Shown here one piece after another: positions 9,472 through 18,319 of a DNA stretch of 64,000 nt (positions are counted from its first letter, which is position 1; every line of letters starts with the position of its first letter). The notes beneath the pieces are model-generated. The model saw nothing but the letters and a program-made list of their open reading frames with translations. It was not told the origin of the DNA and searched no databases. Position numbers and translations under genes: made by a program. The stretch is from contig CAZTDD010000009.1 in assembly GCA_964612675.1 (NCBI GenBank), positions 1 to 64,000 on the forward strand, in the 5' to 3' direction. This DNA is from CAZTDD01 sp964612675 (GTDB lineage: Bacteria; Hinthialibacterota; Hinthialibacteria; Hinthialibacterales; JAKPRU01).

Positions 9472-10773
9472 ATGGCAGAACAAGAAAGCTCCGCAAACAA
9501 CCACGAAACCGTAACGCTTACGCGAAGTCCTTATGAAATCCTGAAGGTCGATCGCAGAGCCTCTAACGAAGAGGTGAAGGCATCGTACTTTCAGCTTGTA
9601 AAGAAATACTCTCCTGAATACTATCCCGACGAGTTTATCGAAGTCCGAACGGCGTACGATCTACTGAAGGATCCCGCATCTCGAGCGCGCGTGGATGTCG
9701 GCATGCTCTCGCCGCCACCGCGGATTCGCTACTCGGACTATCCCGATTATCCGCAACAGCCGTTGTCGCATTTCAAGCTGAACCAACAGCTGTCCGCGCT
9801 CCTGGGCGATCGCTCCATCCAGGATCTCTCGGGTGAGGAACTCGATAAGGGGCTGCATATTCTTCGCGGCCGGGCTCTGTATCAGGCGGATCACGGTCGA
9901 TGGGACGAAGCTGAAGAGGATTTTAAGCAGATCCTGCAGTTTAAGCCCAATGACAATGAGACATTGGCGAATCGTCGCACCATGCGCTGGAAACAAGGCT
10001 ACGACCTCGCTCAGGATGGCCAGTGGGAAAAAGCAGTTGAGACCTGGTTGCAGCTGGCTGAAGAAGTGCGCGATGGTGAACTGTACCAGAACCTCGGTAT
10101 CGCCTACGGTAAACTGAAAGACGAAGAGAACGAGGAGAAATGGTGGAGGAGGGCCCTCGAGGCCTGGCACAGCAGTCTACGCAACGATCCGGAGAATGAG
10201 TACCTCAAAGCGCTCATACTCGCAACGCATAAGCACTTCGGTGGACGGTTCCTGGGGGGAACGGCGGACGTGTCCGATGAGGATCTTACGTCCGGGTCCG
10301 GCAAAGACCTGGGGTATGCGTGTATGCAGCGGGGAAACTGGGCTCAGGCGGTGCGTGCGTTCGAGTCGTGTTTCGATGAATACCGGGATGATGTAGATTT
10401 CCTCTGTCAGCTCGGTTGGGCGTACCTCAATACGAACAAGATCAACGAAGCCTTTCATATGTGGAACCGGGCCATGAAATTGGCCCCCGGCAAAGAGAAA
10501 GTCAAAGATCATTTGATCCGCGGGAACGTCACCATCGCGAAGCGGCTCCGGGACCAGAGAATCCATCAGCAGGCTCTGGCCCACTTCAAAAACGCGCTTC
10601 GATACGATCCCAAGAACGTCGATCTCCGCATTATGATTGCAGAGACGTATTTCGATATGCGCAAATTCGTCGCTGCCGCCCAGGAATATGAGAAGATTCT
10701 CGAAATTGATCCTCGGAACAAACACGGAAAACAGGGAATAAGAGAAGCAAAACGACTTGGTAAACTACGTTAA
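9472..10773 (+). CDS. TPR protein with degenerate N-terminal J-like domain
   Basis: 433 residues. Residues 19-78 follow the J-domain pattern (PYEILKV, ASNEEVKASYFQLVKKY, then an FIEVRTAYDLLKDP helix), but the invariant HPD that stimulates Hsp70 ATPase is S47-P48-E49. The rest, about 125-425, is a run of six or seven TPR units ending in a clear copy (FVAAAQEYEKILEIDPRN). No signal peptide or membrane segment: cytoplasmic. It is first in a same-strand run with grpE (63 bases on) and dnaK, so it probably feeds clients or partners to that Hsp70. Without HPD it may dock without triggering hydrolysis, as J-like proteins do. The TPR part could bind client or partner proteins. Confidence 0.82.
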   Translation: MAEQESSANNHETVTLTRSPYEILKVDRRASNEEVKASYFQLVKKYSPEYYPDEFIEVRTAYDLLKDPASRARVDVGMLSPPPRIRYSDYPDYPQQPLSHFKLNQQLSALLGDRSIQDLSGEELDKGLHILRGRALYQADHGRWDEAEEDFKQILQFKPNDNETLANRRTMRWKQGYDLAQDGQWEKAVETWLQLAEEVRDGELYQNLGIAYGKLKDEENEEKWWRRALEAWHSSLRNDPENEYLKALILATHKHFGGRFLGGTADVSDEDLTSGSGKDLGYACMQRGNWAQAVRAFESCFDEYRDDVDFLCQLGWAYLNTNKINEAFHMWNRAMKLAPGKEKVKDHLIRGNVTIAKRLRDQRIHQQALAHFKNALRYDPKNVDLRIMIAETYFDMRKFVAAAQEYEKILEIDPRNKHGKQGIREAKRLGKLR

Positions 10774-10835
10774 GCCAACGTTAGTAAGTATAGTATTCGT
10801 GACGAGATGGTATAGAATCGGCAGGGAATGATCTT

Positions 10836-11363
10836 ATGCTCTTTTGGGGAATTGGCAGATCGGAACAGACAGATCCCAAAGAAGCGTTTCCCATTGAGGA
10901 GATGCCGCTCGATGTGCGAGGAGGCGTGGGGAGTGATGATGTCCTCTCGACCTGTCTTTCGACTCTGGCGGACGGCAACAAACTTCTCGCGGCGCGCCGG
11001 TATAAAGACCCGCAAGAGAAGATGATGCGGCGTCTGATCCCCGTTCTTGACGCAATGGATCATATTGTGCGTCATTCGGAAAGCGTTGATGTGGAAGACG
11101 ATGAGATCCTGGAGAACTGGTTCAAAGCCGTAACGGCCGTTCGGCGTCACCTGCAGCTCGCACTAGAACGGGAAGGGCTTTCTGAGATAGAATCCCTTGG
11201 CCTGAAGGTGGATCTTTCCGTTCACGACGTTGTTGAGGTGCGCGAGGACCCCAACATCGAGGAAAATAACGTCATCGTTGAAGAAATAGAGAAAGGATAC
11301 CGATATAAAGATCGTGTCCTTCGCGATGCACGCGTCATCGTGGCACGAAGACCAGGCGAATAA
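10836..11363 (+). CDS. grpE: GrpE nucleotide exchange factor
   Basis: 175 residues. The C-terminal half carries the GrpE beta-wing signature GYRYKDRVLRDARVIV, and a helical part with RLIPVLDAMDHIVRH matches the four-helix bundle and dimer region. The long N-terminal coiled coil is short compared with E. coli GrpE (197 residues). GrpE opens the Hsp70 nucleotide site to release ADP. Start ATG 10836 has AGGGA about 9 bases upstream. It lies between the J-like TPR gene and dnaK, so these are expected to work together. Confidence 0.9.
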   Translation: MLFWGIGRSEQTDPKEAFPIEEMPLDVRGGVGSDDVLSTCLSTLADGNKLLAARRYKDPQEKMMRRLIPVLDAMDHIVRHSESVDVEDDEILENWFKAVTAVRRHLQLALEREGLSEIESLGLKVDLSVHDVVEVREDPNIEENNVIVEEIEKGYRYKDRVLRDARVIVARRPGE

Positions 11364-11481
11364 AGTGAACCGCTGGAGGACAGCTAACCCTTTCACAGTT
11401 CTTTGTTTAAACTGTGTCATGCGGCTCACTTTGTGATAAAATCTCAACACATCTGACTGTTGCGCAGTTGAGGAGTAGCGG

Positions 11482-13236
11482 ATGGGAATTATCCTCGGCA
11501 TCGACCTTGGTACAACCAATTCTGTAACGGCTTATATGGATAACGGGACACCGACCATCATCCCAAACGATGTCGGGGATCGGTTGACTCCGTCTGTCGT
11601 CTATTTTTCGGAAGATGGCGAAATTCTGGTAGGCAAGAAGGCCCGCCGCGCCGCGGCCCTTCATCCGGATCGTACGGTTTTCTCGATCAAGCGTCGAATG
11701 GGCACGAAACATCGGGTTACTATCGATGGAAAAGAACATACGCCTCAGGAAATCTCTTCAATTATTTTACAAAAGCTAAAGACGGACTCGGGCGAGTTTC
11801 TCGGGCAGGAGATCGAGCAGGCGGTTATCACCGTGCCTGCCTACTTCACGGACGCTCAGCGGCAGGCAACGCGGGACGCCGGGATGATTGCCGGATTACG
11901 CGTTCGTCGGATCATCGACGAGCCGACCGCCGCAGCGATTTCGTACGGGCTGGATAAAGAAGACGATCAGGTCTTGATGGTTTATGACCTTGGCGGTGGA
12001 ACGTTCGACGTCTCCATCATCGAAATGGTCGGTGGTGTGTTCCAGGTCCTTTCCATTAAGGGAAACAACAAACTCGGTGGTGATGATTTCGACGAGCGAA
12101 TCGTCAATTATCTTCTTGAGGAAATCAAGAACAAGCACGGCGTGGATTTGTCCCAAGATTCGAAAGCGATGTTCAGGCTTCGAGACGCCGCCCAAGAAGC
12201 CAAAATCGATCTTTCCGGTGTCACGAAGACCAACATTTTGCTCGAAGCGGTCGCTATGACCGATAAGGGACCGGTCACTGTAGATATGGAACTTACGCGC
12301 GCTAAGTTCGAGTCGCTTGTTAGCGATTTGATCGATAGTACCATCGATCCGTCGCGCGAGGCGATCTCCGACGCGGGTCTTGAGCCCGATGACATCAGCA
12401 ACGTTCTCCTCGTTGGAGGCAGCACGCGGATCCCTTATGTGCAGCGCGTCGTTCGGGAACTTATCGACAAGGAACCGCGCAAGGACGTGAGTCCTGACGA
12501 GTGCGTTGCCATGGGAGCAGCGATTCAGGCCTCCATCCTGGCTCCGCTGGACGAGGAACTGGAATCGACGGCCGCCGATGCGGTCGAGACCGAGGGGCCG
12601 GTCATTGTTCACTTGACGCCTTTCTCGTTGGGTGTTGGGCTGGCTGACGACCGCTTTGGAGTGCTCATCGAGCGGAATTCCACTTACCCGACCGAAGCGC
12701 GCGATCTGTTCACCACGACCCGCGATTTCCAGACGGCGATTTCGTTCCCCGTATACGAGGGAGAGGAGCCGGTCGCATCCTCCAATACGTTCTTGGATAT
12801 GCTACGGATCGACGGCATTCCCCCTGCGCCCCGCGGTGTGCCGCGCATTGAAGTGACTTTTCGGCTCAATCAGGACCGAATTCTGGAAGCGACTGCGACC
12901 GATCTCACTACGAATAAAGAGGTTAGCGTTACCATTCTTTCGACCGACAATCGGCTCAGTCCGGAAGAAGTCAAAGAATTGACCACGGAAGCCCGCGACC
13001 GCGTCGAGAAGATGCTCCGCTCCCGCGCGTCGGACGATTTGCAGAATGAAGCGGAAAGTCTGATTTATCGGGCCGAGAGGATGTTTGGAGAGTATGATGA
13101 CGAACTCTCGGAAAGTGCCCGCCGTGTAGTCGACGAGTTGAAATCGGCCCGCGAGTCGAACGATCACGATCAAATGGGAGCAAAGATCGGCGAGCTCAAC
13201 GAGATCTTGACCAGGATGGAGACGGCGGATTACTAG
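11482..13236 (+). CDS. dnaK: DnaK-type Hsp70 chaperone, short form
   Basis: 584 residues, shorter than the usual 610-640 mainly because the C-terminal lid and disordered tail are reduced. The ATPase domain (1 to about 365) has GIDLGTTNS (phosphate 1), VYDLGGGTFDVSI (phosphate 2) and LVGGSTRIP (adenosine). The linker and beta-sandwich follow, with LTPFSLGVGLAD in place of the more usual DVTPLSLGIET, then a helical lid to the end. GAGGAG sits upstream of ATG 11482, and an extended -10-like TGTGATAAAAT lies at about 11429-11439. It folds nascent or stressed proteins with GrpE. The odd linker-sheet sequence and J-like neighbour suggest a specialised Hsp70, not necessarily the housekeeping one. 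Ends in TAG. Confidence 0.92.
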   Translation: MGIILGIDLGTTNSVTAYMDNGTPTIIPNDVGDRLTPSVVYFSEDGEILVGKKARRAAALHPDRTVFSIKRRMGTKHRVTIDGKEHTPQEISSIILQKLKTDSGEFLGQEIEQAVITVPAYFTDAQRQATRDAGMIAGLRVRRIIDEPTAAAISYGLDKEDDQVLMVYDLGGGTFDVSIIEMVGGVFQVLSIKGNNKLGGDDFDERIVNYLLEEIKNKHGVDLSQDSKAMFRLRDAAQEAKIDLSGVTKTNILLEAVAMTDKGPVTVDMELTRAKFESLVSDLIDSTIDPSREAISDAGLEPDDISNVLLVGGSTRIPYVQRVVRELIDKEPRKDVSPDECVAMGAAIQASILAPLDEELESTAADAVETEGPVIVHLTPFSLGVGLADDRFGVLIERNSTYPTEARDLFTTTRDFQTAISFPVYEGEEPVASSNTFLDMLRIDGIPPAPRGVPRIEVTFRLNQDRILEATATDLTTNKEVSVTILSTDNRLSPEEVKELTTEARDRVEKMLRSRASDDLQNEAESLIYRAERMFGEYDDELSESARRVVDELKSARESNDHDQMGAKIGELNEILTRMETADY

Positions 13237-13523
13237 AAGGGGCCAGGCGGCAGGATGGCCTTGATATCATCTTGCTGTGTCAACCGGAGCGCAGGACATT
13301 CTGCTGGAGCCGTCGGAGAGGCGGGCGAAGAAAACTCTGTCGAAGGTTCCGATCGGTTGAGTGTGAGACGAGCATCGACTGAATACTCCCTCCTCTTTAC
13401 GATTTTCCGTGCGGTGTGCCCTATTCTCGTTTGACCGGCGTGACCCAACGTTCCCGCGGTCCGTTTGCCTGTGCACGGGACCGGCGATCTCAGATGTAAA
13501 TCAACGTAAAGGAGCCTCGAACT

Positions 13524-15092
13524 ATGGACCCTGCCTCCCGAAACCAGGATCCACAAAACGACAAGAAAGGCCAGGAGAATCAGGACGATACTGTCCAGGC
13601 GATCATTGATTCCGGAAACCGCCACTTCAATGAGGCCTTGTCGCTTGCCCATGCCGGTCGCTTGGATGAGGCGCTTGCTCAAGTACAGGCCGCCATCTCC
13701 ATCGTCGGCAACCAACCGGAATACTACAACCTGCTGGGAACCATTCAGGCCCAAAAGGGACTGTATTCTGAAGCCATTGACGCCTGGCAGCGCTGTCTTT
13801 CGCTGGATCCTGAAATGGAAAAGGCCGCCCGGTCGATCGAGCGCGCGCGCCTGATGGAAGAAGAAGCGGTTGAGGAAGCCACCAAGCGACCCTATGTGAT
13901 GTGGGCGACCGGGGGCGTTGTGGTTGGGGTTTTAAGTCTGGTCGTGGTTGTCTTTCTGGGATATAAAGCCTGGTCCTATCACAGCACAGCGGTAACCCTG
14001 AGCGGCAAAGTCGAGCAACTCCGCGACGCGAATATGGAGATGAAGGGGCAGCTCGATGTCTTCAAGACCTTGCCGCCCGATCAGTACTTCCAAATCCAGA
14101 AGCGGAAAGAAGAAACGGAAACCCAAGTCGCGGAACTCCGTCAGCAGATCGAACGCTTGAATCAGCAGCACGCGAACAAACTCGCGGCCACTCAACAGGA
14201 AATCGGTTCCATTAAGGCCGACCTGGAAACGAAGACACAGGAATATCTGAAACTGGTTGAAGATTACAACGAAGCCGTCTTGCTCAAGGGCGATCTGGCC
14301 GCGGCTCAATCGAAACTCGAGATCGCCAACGGGAAGATCGCCGATTTGCAGCGTCAACTCTCTGAGACGAATGCGGAAATGCAGAAGGCCCGCGATCAAC
14401 TCGCCCAAGTTCGAGCACAGATCGCTCAAACCGAACAGCAAGGCGAACAGGCGGTAATGCAGGAACAACAGCGAAAGATCGCTCAAATGGAGGAGCTGCA
14501 AAAGAAGCTGGCTGAACGAGATCAAGAAGTCCTGAGCCTTCGTCGGCATCTAGACAACATGCGTGCCGCCAACTCGAAAACGCTGTTGGCGCTGGAGGCG
14601 CTGGAAGAAAACGAGTTCGAGAAAGCAGAGAACGAACTGGAGCGTGCACTCGAATTCGTATCCGGGGAGCCTCTGGCCACCGCACTTCATAAGAAGGTAA
14701 CCGCCATACTCAATGACCCCGTCGAGCAGGCTCGCTTGCGTGAAGAGGCCGAGCGCCGTGAGGAGGAGCGTGCCGAACGAGTCCAGCGATACATCTCCCA
14801 GTACCGCGCGAAGGGCGAGGAACAGCTTTCGAAAGGACTTTACGAGGAGGCCGCGGAATCCTTCCGGCGGGCGCTGGAACTAGCCGGGAAAGAACAGACC
14901 CGCGAGGAGATAGAAGGGCTTCTCTCACGTGCGGAAGAGGGAAAGGCCCGCCTTGTGCTTCTTCTGGACGAGGCTCACGAAGCGATGGAACAGGGAGATC
15001 TCGCAGCCGCCCAGCGCGCCTTGAAGAACGTACTTGACGAGCAGCCCGGCCATCCGAAAGCCCGCAGATTACTCGATGAAATGGCGCTGTAA
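13524..15092 (+). CDS. Membrane TPR / coiled-coil protein
   Basis: 522 residues. Two or three TPR units sit at about 30-115 on the cytoplasmic side. One membrane helix follows at about 128-150 (MWATGGVVVGVLSLVVVVFL). Then a long heptad-rich coiled coil (about 160-350) and a second TPR-like segment at about 410-520 lie on the far side. No signal peptide precedes the helix, so it is a bitopic signal-anchor protein. It follows dnaK on the same strand after 287 bases and is 9 bases ahead of larB. A scaffold linking cytoplasmic and envelope parts is plausible; no enzyme motif is seen. Confidence 0.75.
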   Translation: MDPASRNQDPQNDKKGQENQDDTVQAIIDSGNRHFNEALSLAHAGRLDEALAQVQAAISIVGNQPEYYNLLGTIQAQKGLYSEAIDAWQRCLSLDPEMEKAARSIERARLMEEEAVEEATKRPYVMWATGGVVVGVLSLVVVVFLGYKAWSYHSTAVTLSGKVEQLRDANMEMKGQLDVFKTLPPDQYFQIQKRKEETETQVAELRQQIERLNQQHANKLAATQQEIGSIKADLETKTQEYLKLVEDYNEAVLLKGDLAAAQSKLEIANGKIADLQRQLSETNAEMQKARDQLAQVRAQIAQTEQQGEQAVMQEQQRKIAQMEELQKKLAERDQEVLSLRRHLDNMRAANSKTLLALEALEENEFEKAENELERALEFVSGEPLATALHKKVTAILNDPVEQARLREEAERREEERAERVQRYISQYRAKGEEQLSKGLYEEAAESFRRALELAGKEQTREEIEGLLSRAEEGKARLVLLLDEAHEAMEQGDLAAAQRALKNVLDEQPGHPKARRLLDEMAL

Positions 15093-15101
15093 GGAAGTCC
15101 G

Positions 15102-15878
15102 ATGGAGACTCCCCGCTGGTTGATCGAACTTCTGGAAAAGGTGAAACGGGGCGAGATGCTCCCCCACGAAGCAGCCGAACGCCTTCGGCACCTGCCGTAC
15201 GAGGATCTTGGTTTCGCGACCATCGATCATCACCGGCAACTTCGTCAGGGATGTCCCGAAGTTGTCTTTTGTGCGGGCAAACAAGTCGAGGAGTCACTCG
15301 CCATCATCCAAAACCTGCGGGAGCGAGGCTCCCCAGTGCTGGCCACGCGTGGGAGCGAAGAGCTTTTCGATTTGGTTAAGCAAGCGCTCCCCGAGGCGCA
15401 GTTTCACCGCCGATGCAAGGCGATTACTGTGCCGGGAGACGAACCGCCTCCACAAGAACAAGGCAACGTCCTGGTTGTCTGTGCGGGAACCTCCGATATT
15501 CCCGTTGCGGAAGAAGCAATCGTCACCGCTCGTTTCCTGGGCTCCACGGTGCGGGAAGCGCACGATGTGGGGGTTGCTGGAATTCATCGTCTGTTCCGGC
15601 GGTTGCCCCTACTTCATGAAGCCAACGTGATCGTGGTTGTCGCGGGAATGGAAGGAGCCCTTGCAAGTGTCGTTGGCGGAATCGTGGACGTTCCTGTGAT
15701 TGCTGTTCCCTCCAGTGTCGGCTATGGAGCCAGCTTCGGCGGCCTGGCCGCTCTCCTTGGTATGTTGAACTCATGCAGCGCCGGTGTGGTTACGGTCAAT
15801 ATCGACAACGGTTTCGGTGCAGGGTACGCGGCACATCGCATCAATGCAGGACGCCCGGGACAGAGTTCCGGCATTTGA
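15102..15878 (+). CDS. larB: LarB-type pyridinium-3,5-biscarboxylic acid mononucleotide synthase
   Basis: 258 residues. The C-terminal two-thirds is the PurE-like (AIR carboxylase) fold: VVCAGTSDIPVAEEA, then AHDVGVAGIHRL, then PSSVGYGASFGG, all diagnostic of LarB. The N-terminal part with DHHRQLRQGCPEVVFC is the LarB-specific extension. LarB carboxylates nicotinic acid adenine dinucleotide as the first step of the nickel-pincer nucleotide cofactor of lactate racemase and related enzymes. LarC and LarE are not in the window. Start ATG 15102 follows AAGGAAG. It is probably co-transcribed with the preceding membrane TPR gene. Confidence 0.92.
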   Translation: METPRWLIELLEKVKRGEMLPHEAAERLRHLPYEDLGFATIDHHRQLRQGCPEVVFCAGKQVEESLAIIQNLRERGSPVLATRGSEELFDLVKQALPEAQFHRRCKAITVPGDEPPPQEQGNVLVVCAGTSDIPVAEEAIVTARFLGSTVREAHDVGVAGIHRLFRRLPLLHEANVIVVVAGMEGALASVVGGIVDVPVIAVPSSVGYGASFGGLAALLGMLNSCSAGVVTVNIDNGFGAGYAAHRINAGRPGQSSGI

Positions 15879-16016
15879 CGGTCTGCGGCACGAAGGCTAC
15901 ATTTTCTATGGGATGGTCTTCCAGGTTTGTTGCAGGTTCCCCGTTCGATTTTCGCTTCGAAGACCGACCGACCGTCTTGCGATAGCAGGTTCGATTCCAA
16001 GCAGCGCGGATACAGT

Positions 16017-17369
16017 ATGTCGAGAAGACTCCTCGCTATAGCTCTCGTAGTATATACCGCACTCCTCTTCGGTTCGTTGGAGGAGATTGCAGGAGATGTT
16101 GTTGTCTTCAAAGACGGCCGGCGGTTTCGATGCCGGATTCTCGAAGTTCCCGAGAAGGGGGAGGAAGGGGATTTTCGGATTGAATCGCAGGGAAGTGTTC
16201 TTCGAATCAGGGGAGAGTATGTGGAATCGTATCAGCGGGACGACACGGACGACGAGGCCGATCAAGAGGCTATTCAGGCACTTTTGCAGGAATTGATCGA
16301 CGAAGGGCGTATCGTGCCCAGTATGACCCCACAGATACAGTTTGCCCCAAAGCCGCAAACCGATTCTGACAACGTCACGCTCCAAGTATCCGATGTGCGC
16401 GGCTGGGCGTACCTTTTGCACGGCGAAACGAGCGGTACCGGTGGAAGGAGTCGTTTGGCTGAGAACGACACTGTTCCCCCCGGCTATGCTGTCGAGGTCT
16501 CCCCGAATAGTCGCCTTCTCCTGGGGTTTGGCTCCGCGGCGAAACTGGGGATGAACGCGGGCAGTCGGCTGAGAATACTCTCCGTCGCTTTCGAAAAGGA
16601 CACATTTGTCTATCGGCTCGAGGTGGAACTTACCGCCGGTACATTGTGGGTCGATGTGTTATCGCTGGGAGAATTACGGAAGGTGAAACTGATCAACCGT
16701 GGTCACCAGGTCTTCCTGAATCAACAATTGGTAGTCTCTCGTGCTTCGCCCGGAGGTGGACTGGAGATCGTTCCTCTCTCCGACACAATTTCAGTGACGA
16801 ATGCGAACGGAATCCGTGTTCCGAAAGTCAGTCCGGGGGAACGTTGGATATCCAGGCAGGATGGTGTCGAGGTGGTTCCGGCTTCCGAATGGGAGAAAGA
16901 TGTGCAGATTTGGCAGGAATGGGATGCCTGGCAGCCGGAGAAGTTGCAGATGGAATGGAATCCTGTCCTTCCTACGTCCGAGCCGCGACCCGTGTTTGAA
17001 GAAGTCGCTCCGGTATTTCCCTGGAAAATCCCAGTCGATTCCTCTTTTGTAATGACACCGAATACACGTAGTCTACCCGAAGTGATTGCTTCTCTACTCG
17101 ATGGTATACAGGCCTTTCGTCAGGACACGGGAGCCTATCCATCTCGAGACAAATGGATTCATTCGCTTGTAACCGATCCCGGAATCAGTGGATGGAGCGG
17201 ACCGTATATCACGGGCGACCTGCCGCGAGTCGATTTGTGGGGCCGCCCCTTCATTTATGAAATATTCCGTGATGGAGAGCGCACGTTCGTCGACGTAAGA
17301 AGTCGAGGTCCGAACGGCGAAGACGATCGCGGTTTGAGCGATGATATCCGGCTTGGACGTGAAGAATGA
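16017..17369 (+). CDS. FecR-domain protein with C-terminal pseudopilin (GspG-like) domain
   Basis: 450 residues from ATG 16017, chosen because the signal peptide (MSRRLLAIALVVYTALLFG) begins there. After a short DGRRF segment, about 120-290 resemble a FecR beta domain (LAENDTVPPGYAVEVSPNSR, then LRILS). The last 80 residues match the soluble domain of type II secretion major pseudopilins: GWSGPYITGDLPRVDLWGRP, then DVRSRGPNGEDD with the Asp/Glu cluster that binds calcium in GspG. The hydrophobic prepilin helix is absent. FecR domains sense or bind in the periplasm. The stop overlaps the DUF58 start (ATGA), so the two are translationally coupled. Exact role unknown. Confidence 0.75.
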   Translation: MSRRLLAIALVVYTALLFGSLEEIAGDVVVFKDGRRFRCRILEVPEKGEEGDFRIESQGSVLRIRGEYVESYQRDDTDDEADQEAIQALLQELIDEGRIVPSMTPQIQFAPKPQTDSDNVTLQVSDVRGWAYLLHGETSGTGGRSRLAENDTVPPGYAVEVSPNSRLLLGFGSAAKLGMNAGSRLRILSVAFEKDTFVYRLEVELTAGTLWVDVLSLGELRKVKLINRGHQVFLNQQLVVSRASPGGGLEIVPLSDTISVTNANGIRVPKVSPGERWISRQDGVEVVPASEWEKDVQIWQEWDAWQPEKLQMEWNPVLPTSEPRPVFEEVAPVFPWKIPVDSSFVMTPNTRSLPEVIASLLDGIQAFRQDTGAYPSRDKWIHSLVTDPGISGWSGPYITGDLPRVDLWGRPFIYEIFRDGERTFVDVRSRGPNGEDDRGLSDDIRLGREE

Positions 17370-18319
17370 CCGAATCGAAATGGAGTACCTCTGCCGACCG
17401 TCAGTCGAAGCAGATTCTGGATCCACTTGTCAGAGCAATCGCCTCGCAGTTGGAGGTGGTTGCCCGGGAGACGGTGGAGGGGGCTGTCGTCGGACTGCAT
17501 CGGAGTCCTTATCAGGGCCGCAACGTCGAATTCAGCGAGCATCGTCCTTACAATCCGGGCGATGAACTGCGCCTGATCGACTGGCGTGCCTACGCGAAGA
17601 CAGACCGATTTCACGTGAAACTGTTTGAAGAAGACACAAATCTCCAGGCTCTCCTGATTGTGGACCAGAGCGCTTCCATGCGATTTCAGGGTGGGCAGAA
17701 ACAGAGCAAATACGATCTTGCGGTTCGGCTGGCCGCCTCTTTTGCGTATCTCTTCCTCCGCCAGGGGGACGCTGTTGGGTTAGCATGTTGTACGAACGAT
17801 GTCGATACATATGTGCCGCCCAGAGCCCGGCGCGATCATCTCAGTACGATCCTGGAAATCTTGGCACGCGGTGAAGCCACCGGAGAATCCCAGCTGTTTC
17901 GGATCTTGAATCTCTTGGGTGAACGCATTCGAAAGCGCGGTATGGTGTTGGTTTTCTCGGACCTTTTGGATGAAACGAGCGAGGTCCTTCGTGGACTGGC
18001 AATGCTTCGTAAACTCAACCAGGAGATTCTCGTGTTTCATATCCTCGCACCTGAGGAGATCGAACTCCCCTACCGGGGCTCGGTAGATTTTGTCGGTCTC
18101 GAGAGCGACGACGTTCTTCGCACTGTGCCGCAGCGACTCCGCCGAGCCTACCAAAAGAAAGTCAAATCGTTTATCAAGAATTACCGGGAAGGAACTGCGG
18201 AACTCGGTATCGATTACGCGTTGTGTCGATCCAATCACAGTGTCGAAGAACTGTTCCGCGAGATTCTTGTCGCTCGCCAGCGCGGGCGGGCCGTTCTTAT
18301 GTCGGAGGCGATGGAGTGA
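17366..18319 (+). CDS. DUF58 family protein (vWA-like)
   Basis: 317 residues, a typical length. The DUF58 core is clear: GRNVEFSEHRPYNPGDELR, then LIDWRAYAKTDRFHVK, then a von Willebrand A-like strand with a MIDAS-type D-x-S-x-S (VDQSASM). No membrane segment, so it is cytoplasmic, unlike the membrane-anchored DUF58 forms. DUF58 proteins usually act with a MoxR AAA+ ATPase as part of chaperone-like complexes; no moxR is in the window. Start ATG 17366 overlaps the previous stop by four bases. The next gene also overlaps (GTGA). A DUF4175 gene lies 4.4 kb downstream, a pairing seen in other genomes. Confidence 0.88.
   Translation: MTESKWSTSADRQSKQILDPLVRAIASQLEVVARETVEGAVVGLHRSPYQGRNVEFSEHRPYNPGDELRLIDWRAYAKTDRFHVKLFEEDTNLQALLIVDQSASMRFQGGQKQSKYDLAVRLAASFAYLFLRQGDAVGLACCTNDVDTYVPPRARRDHLSTILEILARGEATGESQLFRILNLLGERIRKRGMVLVFSDLLDETSEVLRGLAMLRKLNQEILVFHILAPEEIELPYRGSVDFVGLESDDVLRTVPQRLRRAYQKKVKSFIKNYREGTAELGIDYALCRSNHSVEELFREILVARQRGRAVLMSEAME

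Noticed and set aside
10774..11481. CIRCE or other heat-shock operator at the Hsp70 locus
   Set aside because: No TTAGCACTC-N9-GAGTGCTAA dyad found before the J-like gene, grpE or dnaK.
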